DNA of 64,000 nt from Fen-671 sp963794745 (GTDB taxonomy: Bacteria > Actinomycetota > Acidimicrobiia > Acidimicrobiales > Palsa-688). Within the stretch, counting starts at the first letter, position 1. The number at the start of each line of letters is the position of its first letter. The translations under genes were made by a program, and so were the position numbers. Of the stretch, positions 57,105 to 64,000 are shown piece after piece. Under the pieces are notes generated by a model. That model ran no database searches and had not been told where the DNA came from. It saw only the letters and a program-made list of their open reading frames with translations. Where the stretch lies: the NCBI GenBank assembly GCA_963794745.1, contig CAWCEZ010000007.1, positions 124,001 to 188,000 of the forward strand, given 5' to 3'.

Positions 57105-57815
57105 ATGAAAGTCATTGGCGCCGGCCTGCCGCGCACGGCCACGCTTACGCAAAAGGTGGCGCTGGAAATGCTGGGCTTTGGCCCTTGCTACCACATGGTG
57201 AACGTCCTGAGCAACCTTGACCTGGCGCCCCAGTGGCAGGCTGCACTTGAAGGAAGCAGCGACTGGGACGAGATCTTCGGTGCTTCGCAGTCCACGGTCG
57301 ACTGGCCGGGCGCGTTCTTCTACCAAGAGCTCATCGACTTCTACCCCGACGCCAAGGTCCTGCTCAGTGTTCGCAGCGGCGAGGCGTGGGAACGCAGCAT
57401 GGGCGAGACGATCTGGGGGCTGTTCTACGGGGAGATGGTCATGCACGACCTTTCCAGCGCATGGAGCCGGGTCGACCCGAAATGGGCCAGTTACATAACT
57501 CTGATGAAGAGCATGTGGAGCAAGAGCGGCTTGCTGGGCAGCGAGAACGACGCCCCGGGGTCAGGTGCGATGGCAAAGGCGATGGAGCGCTACAACGAGG
57601 AAGTCAAGAGCACCGTTCCTGCGGACCGGTTGCTCGTGTGGTCGCCAGTCGATGGCTGGGGCCCGCTTTGCGAGTTCCTAGAGGTGCCGGTCCCCTCCGT
57701 CCCAGTGCCCCACCTCAACGATTCCGCCCAGTTCGGTGACAGGATCGTCGACGCGGCCATGCAGGCGCTGAGCCGGTGGAGAGACGAAGGGGCACAGGTC
57801 GGGGCTGCCAAGTGA
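57105..57815 (+). CDS. Sulfotransferase-family protein
   Basis: An intact protein of about 236 residues from an ATG with AAGGAG at eight bases. The PAPS-binding loop reads GAGLPRTATLTQKVALEMLG, with Ala where most relatives have Gly (GLPRTGT). PGAFFYQELIDFYPDAKVLL and SVRSGEAWERSM give the 3'-phosphate-binding region. It fits the compact bacterial sulfotransferase group that acts on unknown small acceptors in the cytoplasm. Its stop overlaps the start of the MFS-ASST gene (GTGA), so a cytoplasmic PAPS-dependent step and an exported PAPS-independent sulfo-transfer protein may be co-produced, an interesting link. Confidence 0.85.
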   Translation: MKVIGAGLPRTATLTQKVALEMLGFGPCYHMVNVLSNLDLAPQWQAALEGSSDWDEIFGASQSTVDWPGAFFYQELIDFYPDAKVLLSVRSGEAWERSMGETIWGLFYGEMVMHDLSSAWSRVDPKWASYITLMKSMWSKSGLLGSENDAPGSGAMAKAMERYNEEVKSTVPADRLLVWSPVDGWGPLCEFLEVPVPSVPVPHLNDSAQFGDRIVDAAMQALSRWRDEGAQVGAAK

Positions 57816-60808
57816 GCCTGGCTGACACCGGGCAACGCCCCCCCGCCGCGGCCCACGCCAGCGGCGGGGGCCAAGATGGCCAGGTCGCCGGCGGTCCCCC
57901 GTCGGTCGAACACCTCGGATGGCTGCTAGCAGTCTGCTGCGCCGCCCAGTTCATGGTCATCCTCGACCTGTCGATCGTCAACGTAGCTCTCCCCTCGATA
58001 CAGGCGAGCCTCAACTTCTCGGCCACCCAACTGCAATGGGTGGTCGACGCGTACGCGATCGTGTTCGCCGGGTTCTTGATGCTGGGCGGGCGCGCCGCGG
58101 ACTACCTCGGGCAGCGACGGATCCTAGTTTTTTCGCTTTTGATGTTCGCCCTCACCTCTGCAATCGGCGGAGCCTCGGTCGACCATCAGATGCTCATAAT
58201 CGCCCGAGCCGCCCAGGGGCTCAGCGCGGCGCTGATGGCGGCCACATCGCTATCGGTGATCACCGCCTCTTTCCCGGCCGGCCCGGCGCGCCACCGCGCC
58301 ATCGGCCTGTGGGGAGCAATGAACGGGGCCGGGGGCGCGGTTGGTACCTTGCTCGGCGGGGCCTTGACCCAGGAGCTCAGTTGGCGCTGGATCCTGCTGA
58401 TCAACCCTCCGATCGGCGTCGCCGCCGCCATCGTCGCCCATCGCGTCGTTGCCGACCGGCGCAAGAGCACCGACTCCCCCCGCTTCGACCTGGCCGGCGC
58501 CCTAACCCTGACGGTCGGGGAGCTCGTCGTCGTCTACGGGGTGGTGAACGCGGGCCAGTACGGCTGGACGTCCATCGACGTCCTCGGGCCCGTCGCCATC
58601 GGGGTCGCGCTGTTGGTGTCGTTCGGCGTGATCGAGACCCGCTTCGCCTCGGCTCCCCTGGTCCCGCTCAAGTTGGTAAAAGGCACCTTGCGCGTCTCCA
58701 ATCTCATCGTGCTCCTGTTCAGCGCGGCCCTGTTCCCGATGTGGTACGTGAGCTCGTTGTACCTCCAACAGGTTCTTGGGCTGTCGCCTCTGGTCACAGG
58801 CCTGACCTTCCTGCCCATGGCGCTGGTGATCTTCCTTTGCGCCTCGCAGGCGGGCAAGCTGGTCGGCCGTTTCGGCGCGAAGACGGTGCTGGGCTCGGGC
58901 CTCGTGCTGATGGCGAGCGGCATGTTGCTGTTCTCCCGGATCGGTGCCAGTGGGAGCGCCCTTGGCTTTATCGTGCTGCCCGGGGTGCTCATGTCCGCCG
59001 GGATAGGGCTTTCCATCGTGCCCTCCACGATCCTGGCTACCCAGAGCGCCGGGCCTGCTCAGGCCGGCCTCGCTTCAGGACTGGTGAACACGTCACGCCA
59101 AGCCGGCGGTGGCCTCGGTTTGGCCTTGTTGATCTCGCTCGCAACGAGTTACACGAGCGGCGCCATCGGGCGCAACGTGACCGTACCGGTGGCGCTCACA
59201 GACGGCTTCCGCGTCGCTTACCTGGTGGGAGCGGCCTTGCTGGTAGCCGCCGCCCTCATCACTTTCGTCTTTGTAGCGCCGCCGGCTGTTGCCCCGCCCA
59301 GCCCACGGCACCGTCTCGTATTCAGCGTCGTAATCGTGGCCGCCCTATTTGCCGCTCTCGATTTCGGCGTTGCCGGGTCACCGGGTGCCCCCATCGGGGC
59401 CTTCAAGCTCCAGGGCGCCTACGACTTCGTCTCTGCGCCCGCGCTTCACCCCCCCAAGGTGGTAGCCGAGGTACCAACGGTCACCAGCCAGTTGGCGCCC
59501 GGGTACATCATGGTGGCCAACTTCTACGACCTGACGACGACGCCGATGGTGGGCCAAAGCGGCCCTCTCGTCCTCAATAACGACCTTCAGCCGGTTTGGT
59601 TCCGGCCCATCCCAAAAACCGTTGTCGCCTCCAACCTGACTTCGCAGACCTATAAAGGTCAACCCGTGCTCACCTGGTGGCAGGGCGTCGTCTCCGACAC
59701 AGGCGCAACAGAAAGCGGCGAGGACGTCATTGTCAACCAGCACTACCAGACGGTCGCCACGATCAAGGGCCAGGGCGGCTGGGTGATAACTCTCCACGAG
59801 ATGGTCATCCGCGGCGGCGACGCCTGGGTGACCGCCAACAGGGACATACCGATGAACCTGTCGAAGTACGGCGGGACGGCCGACGGGGTGCTGGACGACT
59901 CAGCCGTGCAGGAGTACGACATAGCTACTGGGAAGTTGGTCTATTCGTGGGATGCCCTGACCCATATCCCGCTCACGGCTTCGCATGCGCAGCCGCCGGC
60001 AAACGGGTTCCCATGGGACGCCTACCATGTCAATTCCATTAGTTTCTCTACTAGCGGTGACTTCCTCGTGTCGATGCGCAACACATGGGCGGCGTACATG
60101 GTCACGGCCAAGACGGGTGCTATCGAATGGGAACTCGGAGGTAAGAACTCCAGTTTCCAGCTACCGAAAGACGCTTCGTTCGAGTGGCAGCACGACGTCG
60201 ACCTAGGCCCCGGTCCCACCGTCACGCTGTTCGACGACGATTGCTGCCAGATCACTGGCGCCGGGACATATCTCGCCCCGGCGGGGCCGTCGCGAGGCGA
60301 GATCCTGAAGGTCGACGCAAAGACCGGCAAGGTGGCCCTGGTGACGCAATACGGCCAGGACCAGCATCTCAGTACGGCGTACATGGGCGACATGCAAGTG
60401 CTCCCTGACGGTAACGTGCTGGTTGGTTGGGGTTCACAGCCCTACCTCACCGAGTACACCCGCTCCGGTAAGCTCGTTATGGAAGCCGAATTCCCCTCCC
60501 CCGACCTCAGTTATCGCGCCACGCTGGCCAGTTGGGTCGGCCTGCCGGAGTACCCGCCGAGCGCCGCCGCCCGGCACAGCTCATCAGGCACAACCGTTTA
60601 CGCAAGCTGGAACGGCGCCACCGAGGTCGCTTCATGGCGGGTCACGGCCGGCAGCACGACCGAGGCCATGTCGGTGGTGGCGACCTCGACCAAGACCGGC
60701 TTCGAGACTGAGGTCGCCGTGAAGGGCAGCTACCGCGTTTTTGAGGTCGAGGCGCTCAATTCCAAAGGCCAAGTGATCGGTAAGTCCAAGGCTTTCAGTG
60801 CCACCTGA
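57812..60808 (+). CDS. Fusion of a 14-TM MFS (DHA2) transporter with an arylsulfotransferase-like propeller
   Basis: One uninterrupted frame of 998 residues. Residues about 30-490 are a DHA2/EmrB-type exporter: MVILDLSIVNVALPSIQASL, QWVVDAYAIVFAGFLMLGGR, ARAAQGLSAALMAATSL, SWRWILLINPPIGVAAAIV. An extra helix at about 501-523 (LVFSVVIVAALFAALDFGVA) follows, then an ASST-like domain (about 530-998): VLTWWQGVVSDTGATESG, YDIATGKLVYSWDALTHIPL, YHVNSISFSTSGDFLVSMRN, WELGGKNSSF, FEWQHDVDLGPG and MQVLPDGNVLVGWGSQPYL. An odd number of helices would put the propeller outside. The fusion could be an indel joining two genes, since a stop lies in another frame near 59270, but no start codon with ribosome site precedes the extra helix. 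Confidence 0.85.
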   Translation: MSLADTGQRPPAAAHASGGGQDGQVAGGPPSVEHLGWLLAVCCAAQFMVILDLSIVNVALPSIQASLNFSATQLQWVVDAYAIVFAGFLMLGGRAADYLGQRRILVFSLLMFALTSAIGGASVDHQMLIIARAAQGLSAALMAATSLSVITASFPAGPARHRAIGLWGAMNGAGGAVGTLLGGALTQELSWRWILLINPPIGVAAAIVAHRVVADRRKSTDSPRFDLAGALTLTVGELVVVYGVVNAGQYGWTSIDVLGPVAIGVALLVSFGVIETRFASAPLVPLKLVKGTLRVSNLIVLLFSAALFPMWYVSSLYLQQVLGLSPLVTGLTFLPMALVIFLCASQAGKLVGRFGAKTVLGSGLVLMASGMLLFSRIGASGSALGFIVLPGVLMSAGIGLSIVPSTILATQSAGPAQAGLASGLVNTSRQAGGGLGLALLISLATSYTSGAIGRNVTVPVALTDGFRVAYLVGAALLVAAALITFVFVAPPAVAPPSPRHRLVFSVVIVAALFAALDFGVAGSPGAPIGAFKLQGAYDFVSAPALHPPKVVAEVPTVTSQLAPGYIMVANFYDLTTTPMVGQSGPLVLNNDLQPVWFRPIPKTVVASNLTSQTYKGQPVLTWWQGVVSDTGATESGEDVIVNQHYQTVATIKGQGGWVITLHEMVIRGGDAWVTANRDIPMNLSKYGGTADGVLDDSAVQEYDIATGKLVYSWDALTHIPLTASHAQPPANGFPWDAYHVNSISFSTSGDFLVSMRNTWAAYMVTAKTGAIEWELGGKNSSFQLPKDASFEWQHDVDLGPGPTVTLFDDDCCQITGAGTYLAPAGPSRGEILKVDAKTGKVALVTQYGQDQHLSTAYMGDMQVLPDGNVLVGWGSQPYLTEYTRSGKLVMEAEFPSPDLSYRATLASWVGLPEYPPSAAARHSSSGTTVYASWNGATEVASWRVTAGSTTEAMSVVATSTKTGFETEVAVKGSYRVFEVEALNSKGQVIGKSKAFSAT

Positions 60809-60843
60809 TCGTCAGGAGGACCAAGCGCGGGCGCGCCGAGCGG

Positions 60844-61008
60844 CTAATAGCCAGGGGGTTTTGTTGTCGTCGTCGTAATGATGGTGGTCGTTGTCTTGCC
60901 GCCCCCCGAACCGCAGGCAGTGGAGACAAGGGTCAGGACCACGACCGCGGACGCGGTGACAACCCACCGGGAACGCCTAAGCAAGCGGGGGTGCGGGACC
61001 TTGCGCAT
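60844..61008 (-). CDS. Small threonine-rich lipoprotein
   Basis: A 54-residue protein starting at an ATG at 61008 behind GGAGAAAAG. Basic N-terminus (MRKVPHPRLLRRSRW), hydrophobic core VVTASAVVVLTLVSTACG with a plausible lipobox cysteine, then a short tail of threonines (KTTTTIITTTTTKPPGY). It looks like a small membrane-anchored peptide. It lies between the two ASST-like genes, 35 bases before the start-side end of neither, on the same strand as the downstream copy. No function can be assigned. Confidence 0.55.
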   Translation of the reverse strand: MRKVPHPRLLRRSRWVVTASAVVVLTLVSTACGSGGGKTTTTIITTTTTKPPGY

Positions 61009-61043
61009 CTTTTCTCCTTTTGAGCTGGTGTAAGTCACTACCT

Positions 61044-62516
61044 TCATACCCCGACAGTCGCCGAGCGCCCCAATTGCGCGCCGCTGATGTCGACCGCCAC
61101 GACTGCCACGTACGGCGACCAGGTCTCGACCGGTATGGGTGTTTCGAACCCGGCTTTGAGCGCAGTCGTCACCTGTTCGAGCGCATGGGGGCCCGTCCCC
61201 GCCAGGACGGTCCAGCTGTGTACCTCGGTGGCCCCGTTCCAGGCTGCAAAAACCGTCATGCCTGCCCCGGTGCGTTGGGCCGCCGCTTGCGGCGGCTCGC
61301 TCGGGCGACCCGTCCACGGGTAACGGAAGGCACGGTAGGACTGGGTGGCCGAACCGGAAAGATTGCCGTCGAGCACGGCCTTGCCGTCAAGGCCGAACTC
61401 GGTGAACCAAGCGTGCACGCCCCAGCCCATGAACACGTGCCCGTCCGGCAGCACTTGGACACTACCGAGGGCGCCGGCTCGCAGAGCGTTGCCCGGGTGA
61501 GGGTACTGGTGGACCAGGTCGACCTTTTTGGCCGACGTGTCCAAACTGAGCACCAAACCCCGAGAATCGGGTTGGGTTACGTATAACCCAGTGCCATTGT
61601 CGAATACCGTTATCGTCCCGTCAGGCTGTTGGGTGACGTCGTGTTGCCACGCGTAGCTCGCTCCCGGCGCGAAAGGTGAAATCACTTTTCTTCCCACCCA
61701 TCCGCCAGAGCACTTCCCCGGTCGCGCGGCTCACCTTGTACACACCCCAGGTGTGGCGGCCAGAAATGAGAAGGTCGCCGTCGTCGGAGAGGCAGATCGA
61801 GTTGATGTGGAAATAATCCCAGGGATTGCTTGCGTCTTTGGGGATAGGGGCGTAGGACTCGGTGAAAGCGATATGGTCGTCGCTGTTCCATTGGAAAAGG
61901 ACCTTGCCGGTCGCGACATCCACCTCCTGAGCAATGCCATAGAAGTAGGTGGCATCCTTCGGCCCCCCTAGCACGACAGGTCGGTGTGCGAGGTACCGTA
62001 ACAGGAAAAAAAGGCTGTGCCTTGCGGCGTAAGGAAAAATTCGTGAAGGTCGCCCATGTAGCCGTTGCCGGCCTCGACCCGAGCCACTTGCGCGTAGGAC
62101 GGGCTCGCTATCTCGTAGGACCCTTCCCCGTGGCCCGATACCACTTTTCCCTGCCACCAAGTGAGCACGGGCTGGCCCTTGTACGACTGCGCTTTTAGGT
62201 TGAAAGCTCGCAGAGGTTGGCCAGTCTCTGAGAGCGGGTTGAACCACACAAGATCCCCGTTGCCGTCCAGGACTATGGGCCCTTGCTGACCCGGGCCGAA
62301 ATGGCTGTCCATCAGGATCAGGCCGGGGGCCTGGAGGTTGCTGGACGTGCCGATCTTGATGGCGGCCGGGCGGAGCTCAGGGTAAGTCCTGAATGTTTGA
62401 ACATCGCCTTCGTCGCTCCCGGGCGTTGCCGGCGCTCCTTTAGGGTTCCCGTGGCCGCACCCCGTTAGGGACAACACAGCGGAGCCCAACGCGAAGCCCC
62501 CGCCCAATCGGAGCAC
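61044..62516 (-). CDS. Arylsulfotransferase-like (ASST) lipoprotein (two frame breaks)
   Basis: About 490 residues from a GTG at 62516. Signal peptide with a lipobox (AVLSLTGCGH). The propeller follows across breaks near 61975 and 61680: PGLILMDSHFGPGQQGPIVL, PVLTWWQGKVVSGHGEGSYE, VLFQWNSDDHIAFTESYAPI, WDYFHINSICLSDDGDLLIS, LWRMGGKKSDF, YAWQHDVTQQPDGTITVFDN and SVQVLPDGHVFMGWGVHAWF. Closely related to the copy at 52.5-54.0 kb and to the MFS-fused domain. As a lipoprotein it would face the outside of the cell. Same family reading: PAPS-independent sulfotransferase or a catalytically silent relative. Confidence 0.8.
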
Positions 62517-62663
62517 TTCACGCGGCGCGATAGGTTACTTCCAGGCCGGGCCACCAAGGCTAGAACCTTACCTCCGATAGCCTGAGTCGCATATTAACGC
62601 CCAATGACGCGCGTCTAAGTCGGCTCGGGAGAGTGAAGAAATCTTGTACCTCGGGAGTAAAAG

Positions 62664-63722
62664 ATGCGTATCGGTGCAGGGCTTGATGCCCGCTTGGGCC
62701 TGACGTTCGACGAGCTACGTGAAGCCGGCCAGGAGGCGGCTCGGGCGGGTTTCGAGAGCCTGTGGACGCCCGCAGGAGGGGTACCGGACGCCTTCCATGT
62801 ATGCAGCGCTTGGGCGCTCAGCACGCCACTTCGTACAGGGATATCGGTCGTGCCGGCCGCCCGCATGTGGAGCCCGCTGGCTTTGGCGGCTCAGGCGGCC
62901 ACCGTGGGCCAGCTGTCCGAAGGGCGCTTCACGCTAGGTATCGGGACCGGAGGCACCGGCCCTGCCTTCTGGGCCTCGGTCGGCATGCCTAGACCGGCCG
63001 GTGGCCGCCATGCGTGACTATCTCACGGTCGTACGTGCGCTGCTGGAAGGCGAGACCGTCACCTACGAGGGCCCAGCGCTGAGCCTTCGGGACGCCTCGA
63101 TCGCAGTCGGCGGCTTACCCCGGGTACCGCTTTACCTGGGCGCGCTCGGTCCGCAGATGGTGCGCCTGGCGGGCGAGCTGGCGGACGGGGCCTTGCTGAA
63201 CTGGGCTACCACGGAGCGGATCGCCGAAAGCCGCAGCCTGCTGAACGAGGGTGCGAGCCGCGCTGGACGTGACGATGCGGACGTGTCACTGACCATGTAC
63301 ATCCGCGTTTGCGTGGACGACGACATCGCTGCGGCCCGCCAGGCGCTGGGCATTCAGGTGCTCAATTACGCCATGGCCGCACCGGGGATCCCGCTAACGG
63401 CTGGTTACCGCGGGCTGTTCGGGGCAATGGGCTTCGACGAAGCCCTCTCCGAGCTCGAAGGCAGGGCGAACAGCGGGCGAACCCGTGCGTGCCCTGGTCC
63501 CGGCACTTCCCGACGAACTCCTGAACTCCGTCGGCTATTTCGGCTCAGCGGCCGGCGCAGCCGGGAGCCGTCGCCCGCCTATCAGAAGGCCTCGACGAGA
63601 CCATCGTGCGGGTTGTCACCACTGGCCATGGTCTCGGCCCGGTGCTTGCGACCTTGGAGGCGCTCAACCCCGGCCGCATCCGCAAGGCAGTGGCAGCTCG
63701 CGACGCCGGCCCGGCTAGCTAA
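62664..63722 (+). CDS. LLM-class F420-dependent oxidoreductase (frame-disrupted)
   Basis: Starts at an ATG at 62664. The luciferase-like barrel reads MRIGAGLDARLGLTFDELRE, ARAGFESLWTPAGG, ATVGQLSEGRFTLGIGTGGT and, after a break near 62995, YLTVVRALLEGETVTYEGPA, VPLYLGALGPQMVRLAGELA and DGALLNWATTERIAESR. After breaks near 63475 and 63560 the C-terminus (ARLSEGLDETIVRVVTTGHG, ending at 63722) is recovered. Such proteins use F420 or FMN to oxidise alcohols or reduce small molecules. The context gives no substrate. Its end overlaps the convergent gene at the right edge by four bases. Confidence 0.82.
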
Positions 63723-64000
63723 CTCCCTAAGGCTCGCAGCCGCTCGCGGGCTCCCGGGGGGACGCTGCCCCATGGCTGGATACCCGCCGCCTCTCGCGTG
63801 AACTTCAAGAACAGTGCTAGGTCCTCGTCGTGGCTGGCATTCAGGCTGTCGAGCCCGTCGACCCAGGAAGTCCACAGTTCGTCGCCAGGGGGCAGAAGGC
63901 GCATAGCTAGGGCGTGGGCGTCAAGCATGGCTTGGTAATTTCCCTCCGTCGCCGCCATCCGCACCAGTACCCGCATGCGAGGGTCCGCCAGTGGGTTGAC
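63719..64000 (-). CDS. Unidentified protein, C-terminal part
   Basis: The frame is open to the right edge, so only the last 93 residues or so are present. It contains VNPLADPRMRVLVRMAATEG and a tryptophan-containing helical segment (LLPPGDELWTSWVDGLDSL), ending PPGARERLRALGS. I do not recognise the family. It is read in the opposite direction to the LLM-class gene, with stops overlapping by four bases. Composition looks like normal coding sequence. Confidence 0.6.
   Translation of the reverse strand, partial: VNPLADPRMRVLVRMAATEGNYQAMLDAHALAMRLLPPGDELWTSWVDGLDSLNASHDEDLALFLKFTREAAGIQPWGSVPPGARERLRALGS

Noticed and set aside
57919..59580. A 553-codon frame on the plus strand overlapping the MFS gene
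   Set aside because: Arginine-rich shadow of the transporter reading frame with no membrane helices or motifs.
1..64000. CRISPR arrays, tRNA or rRNA genes, insertion sequences
   Set aside because: No spaced repeats of CRISPR type, no cloverleaf with a CCA-side acceptor and no transposase or paired terminal repeats were recognised.

Overview
The window is high-GC DNA with many GTG and TTG starts, twin-arginine signals, an F420-type luciferase-like oxidoreductase, an MtrA/MtrB/GerMN-lipoprotein set and several LacI-type regulators. This fits an actinobacterium (Actinomycetota), probably an uncultured soil-type lineage; I cannot place it more finely. No tRNA, rRNA, CRISPR array or insertion sequence was recognised. 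About half of the genes carry one or more reading-frame breaks while keeping conserved motifs on both sides, often with a compensating second break. I read these mainly as indel errors in the assembly and annotate each such gene as one locus.

Layout. (1) 1-13352, minus strand: one long operon behind a good promoter (13324-13352). It holds an oligopeptide-type ABC importer (binding protein, two permeases, two ATPases), an alpha/beta hydrolase, both E1 subunits of a TPP-dependent 2-oxoacid or acetoin-type dehydrogenase, an SDR, a metallo-beta-lactamase-fold hydrolase, an amidohydrolase, a second binding protein, an EthD-like protein and the start of an N,N-dimethylformamidase-like amidase. It looks like uptake plus hydrolysis of an amide- or peptide-like compound. 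(2) 13917-19731: two convergent large membrane signalling proteins, a TrkA-N/SLOG-like/RyR protein and a TIR/WD40 protein; this is a candidate conflict or stress-sensing pair. (3) 19784-23542, plus strand: an MFS exporter, a LacI regulator and a class C beta-lactamase-like esterase.

(4) 23529-33393, minus strand: a LacI-controlled sugar operon (LacI, FucI/AraI-type isomerase, two sugar permeases, binding protein, GH116, GH172). GH172 and GH116 include the exo-alpha- and exo-beta-D-arabinofuranosidases that attack mycobacterial arabinan, and FucI-type enzymes isomerise D-arabinose, so a D-arabinan or D-arabinoside scavenging system is a reasonable hypothesis. A 2-keto-3-deoxy-D-arabinonate dehydratase-like FAH protein lies just upstream with its own terminator. 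(5) 34625-37344: TPP riboswitch, NCS1 permease and an APH-fold kinase, probably for thiamine or precursor salvage. (6) 37400-40589: esterase, esterase and aldo/keto reductase. (7) 40753-45245: a ribose-type ABC importer divergent from a LacI regulator, with two palindromic operators between them.

(8) 45283-52429: beta-propeller protein, cytochrome P450, SHOCT membrane protein, upp, a sarcosine oxidase-type flavoenzyme, a YefM-YoeB toxin-antitoxin pair and dihydroxyacetone kinase. (9) 52441-62516: three arylsulfotransferase-like (ASST) beta-propeller proteins anchored in three different ways (Tat signal, fusion to a 14-TM MFS transporter, lipoprotein), surrounding an MtrAB/LpqB-like signalling operon and a PAPS-type sulfotransferase. 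A GTAAC direct repeat typical of MtrA sites sits in the divergent promoter region. (10) 62664-64000: an LLM-class oxidoreductase and an unidentified gene running off the right edge.
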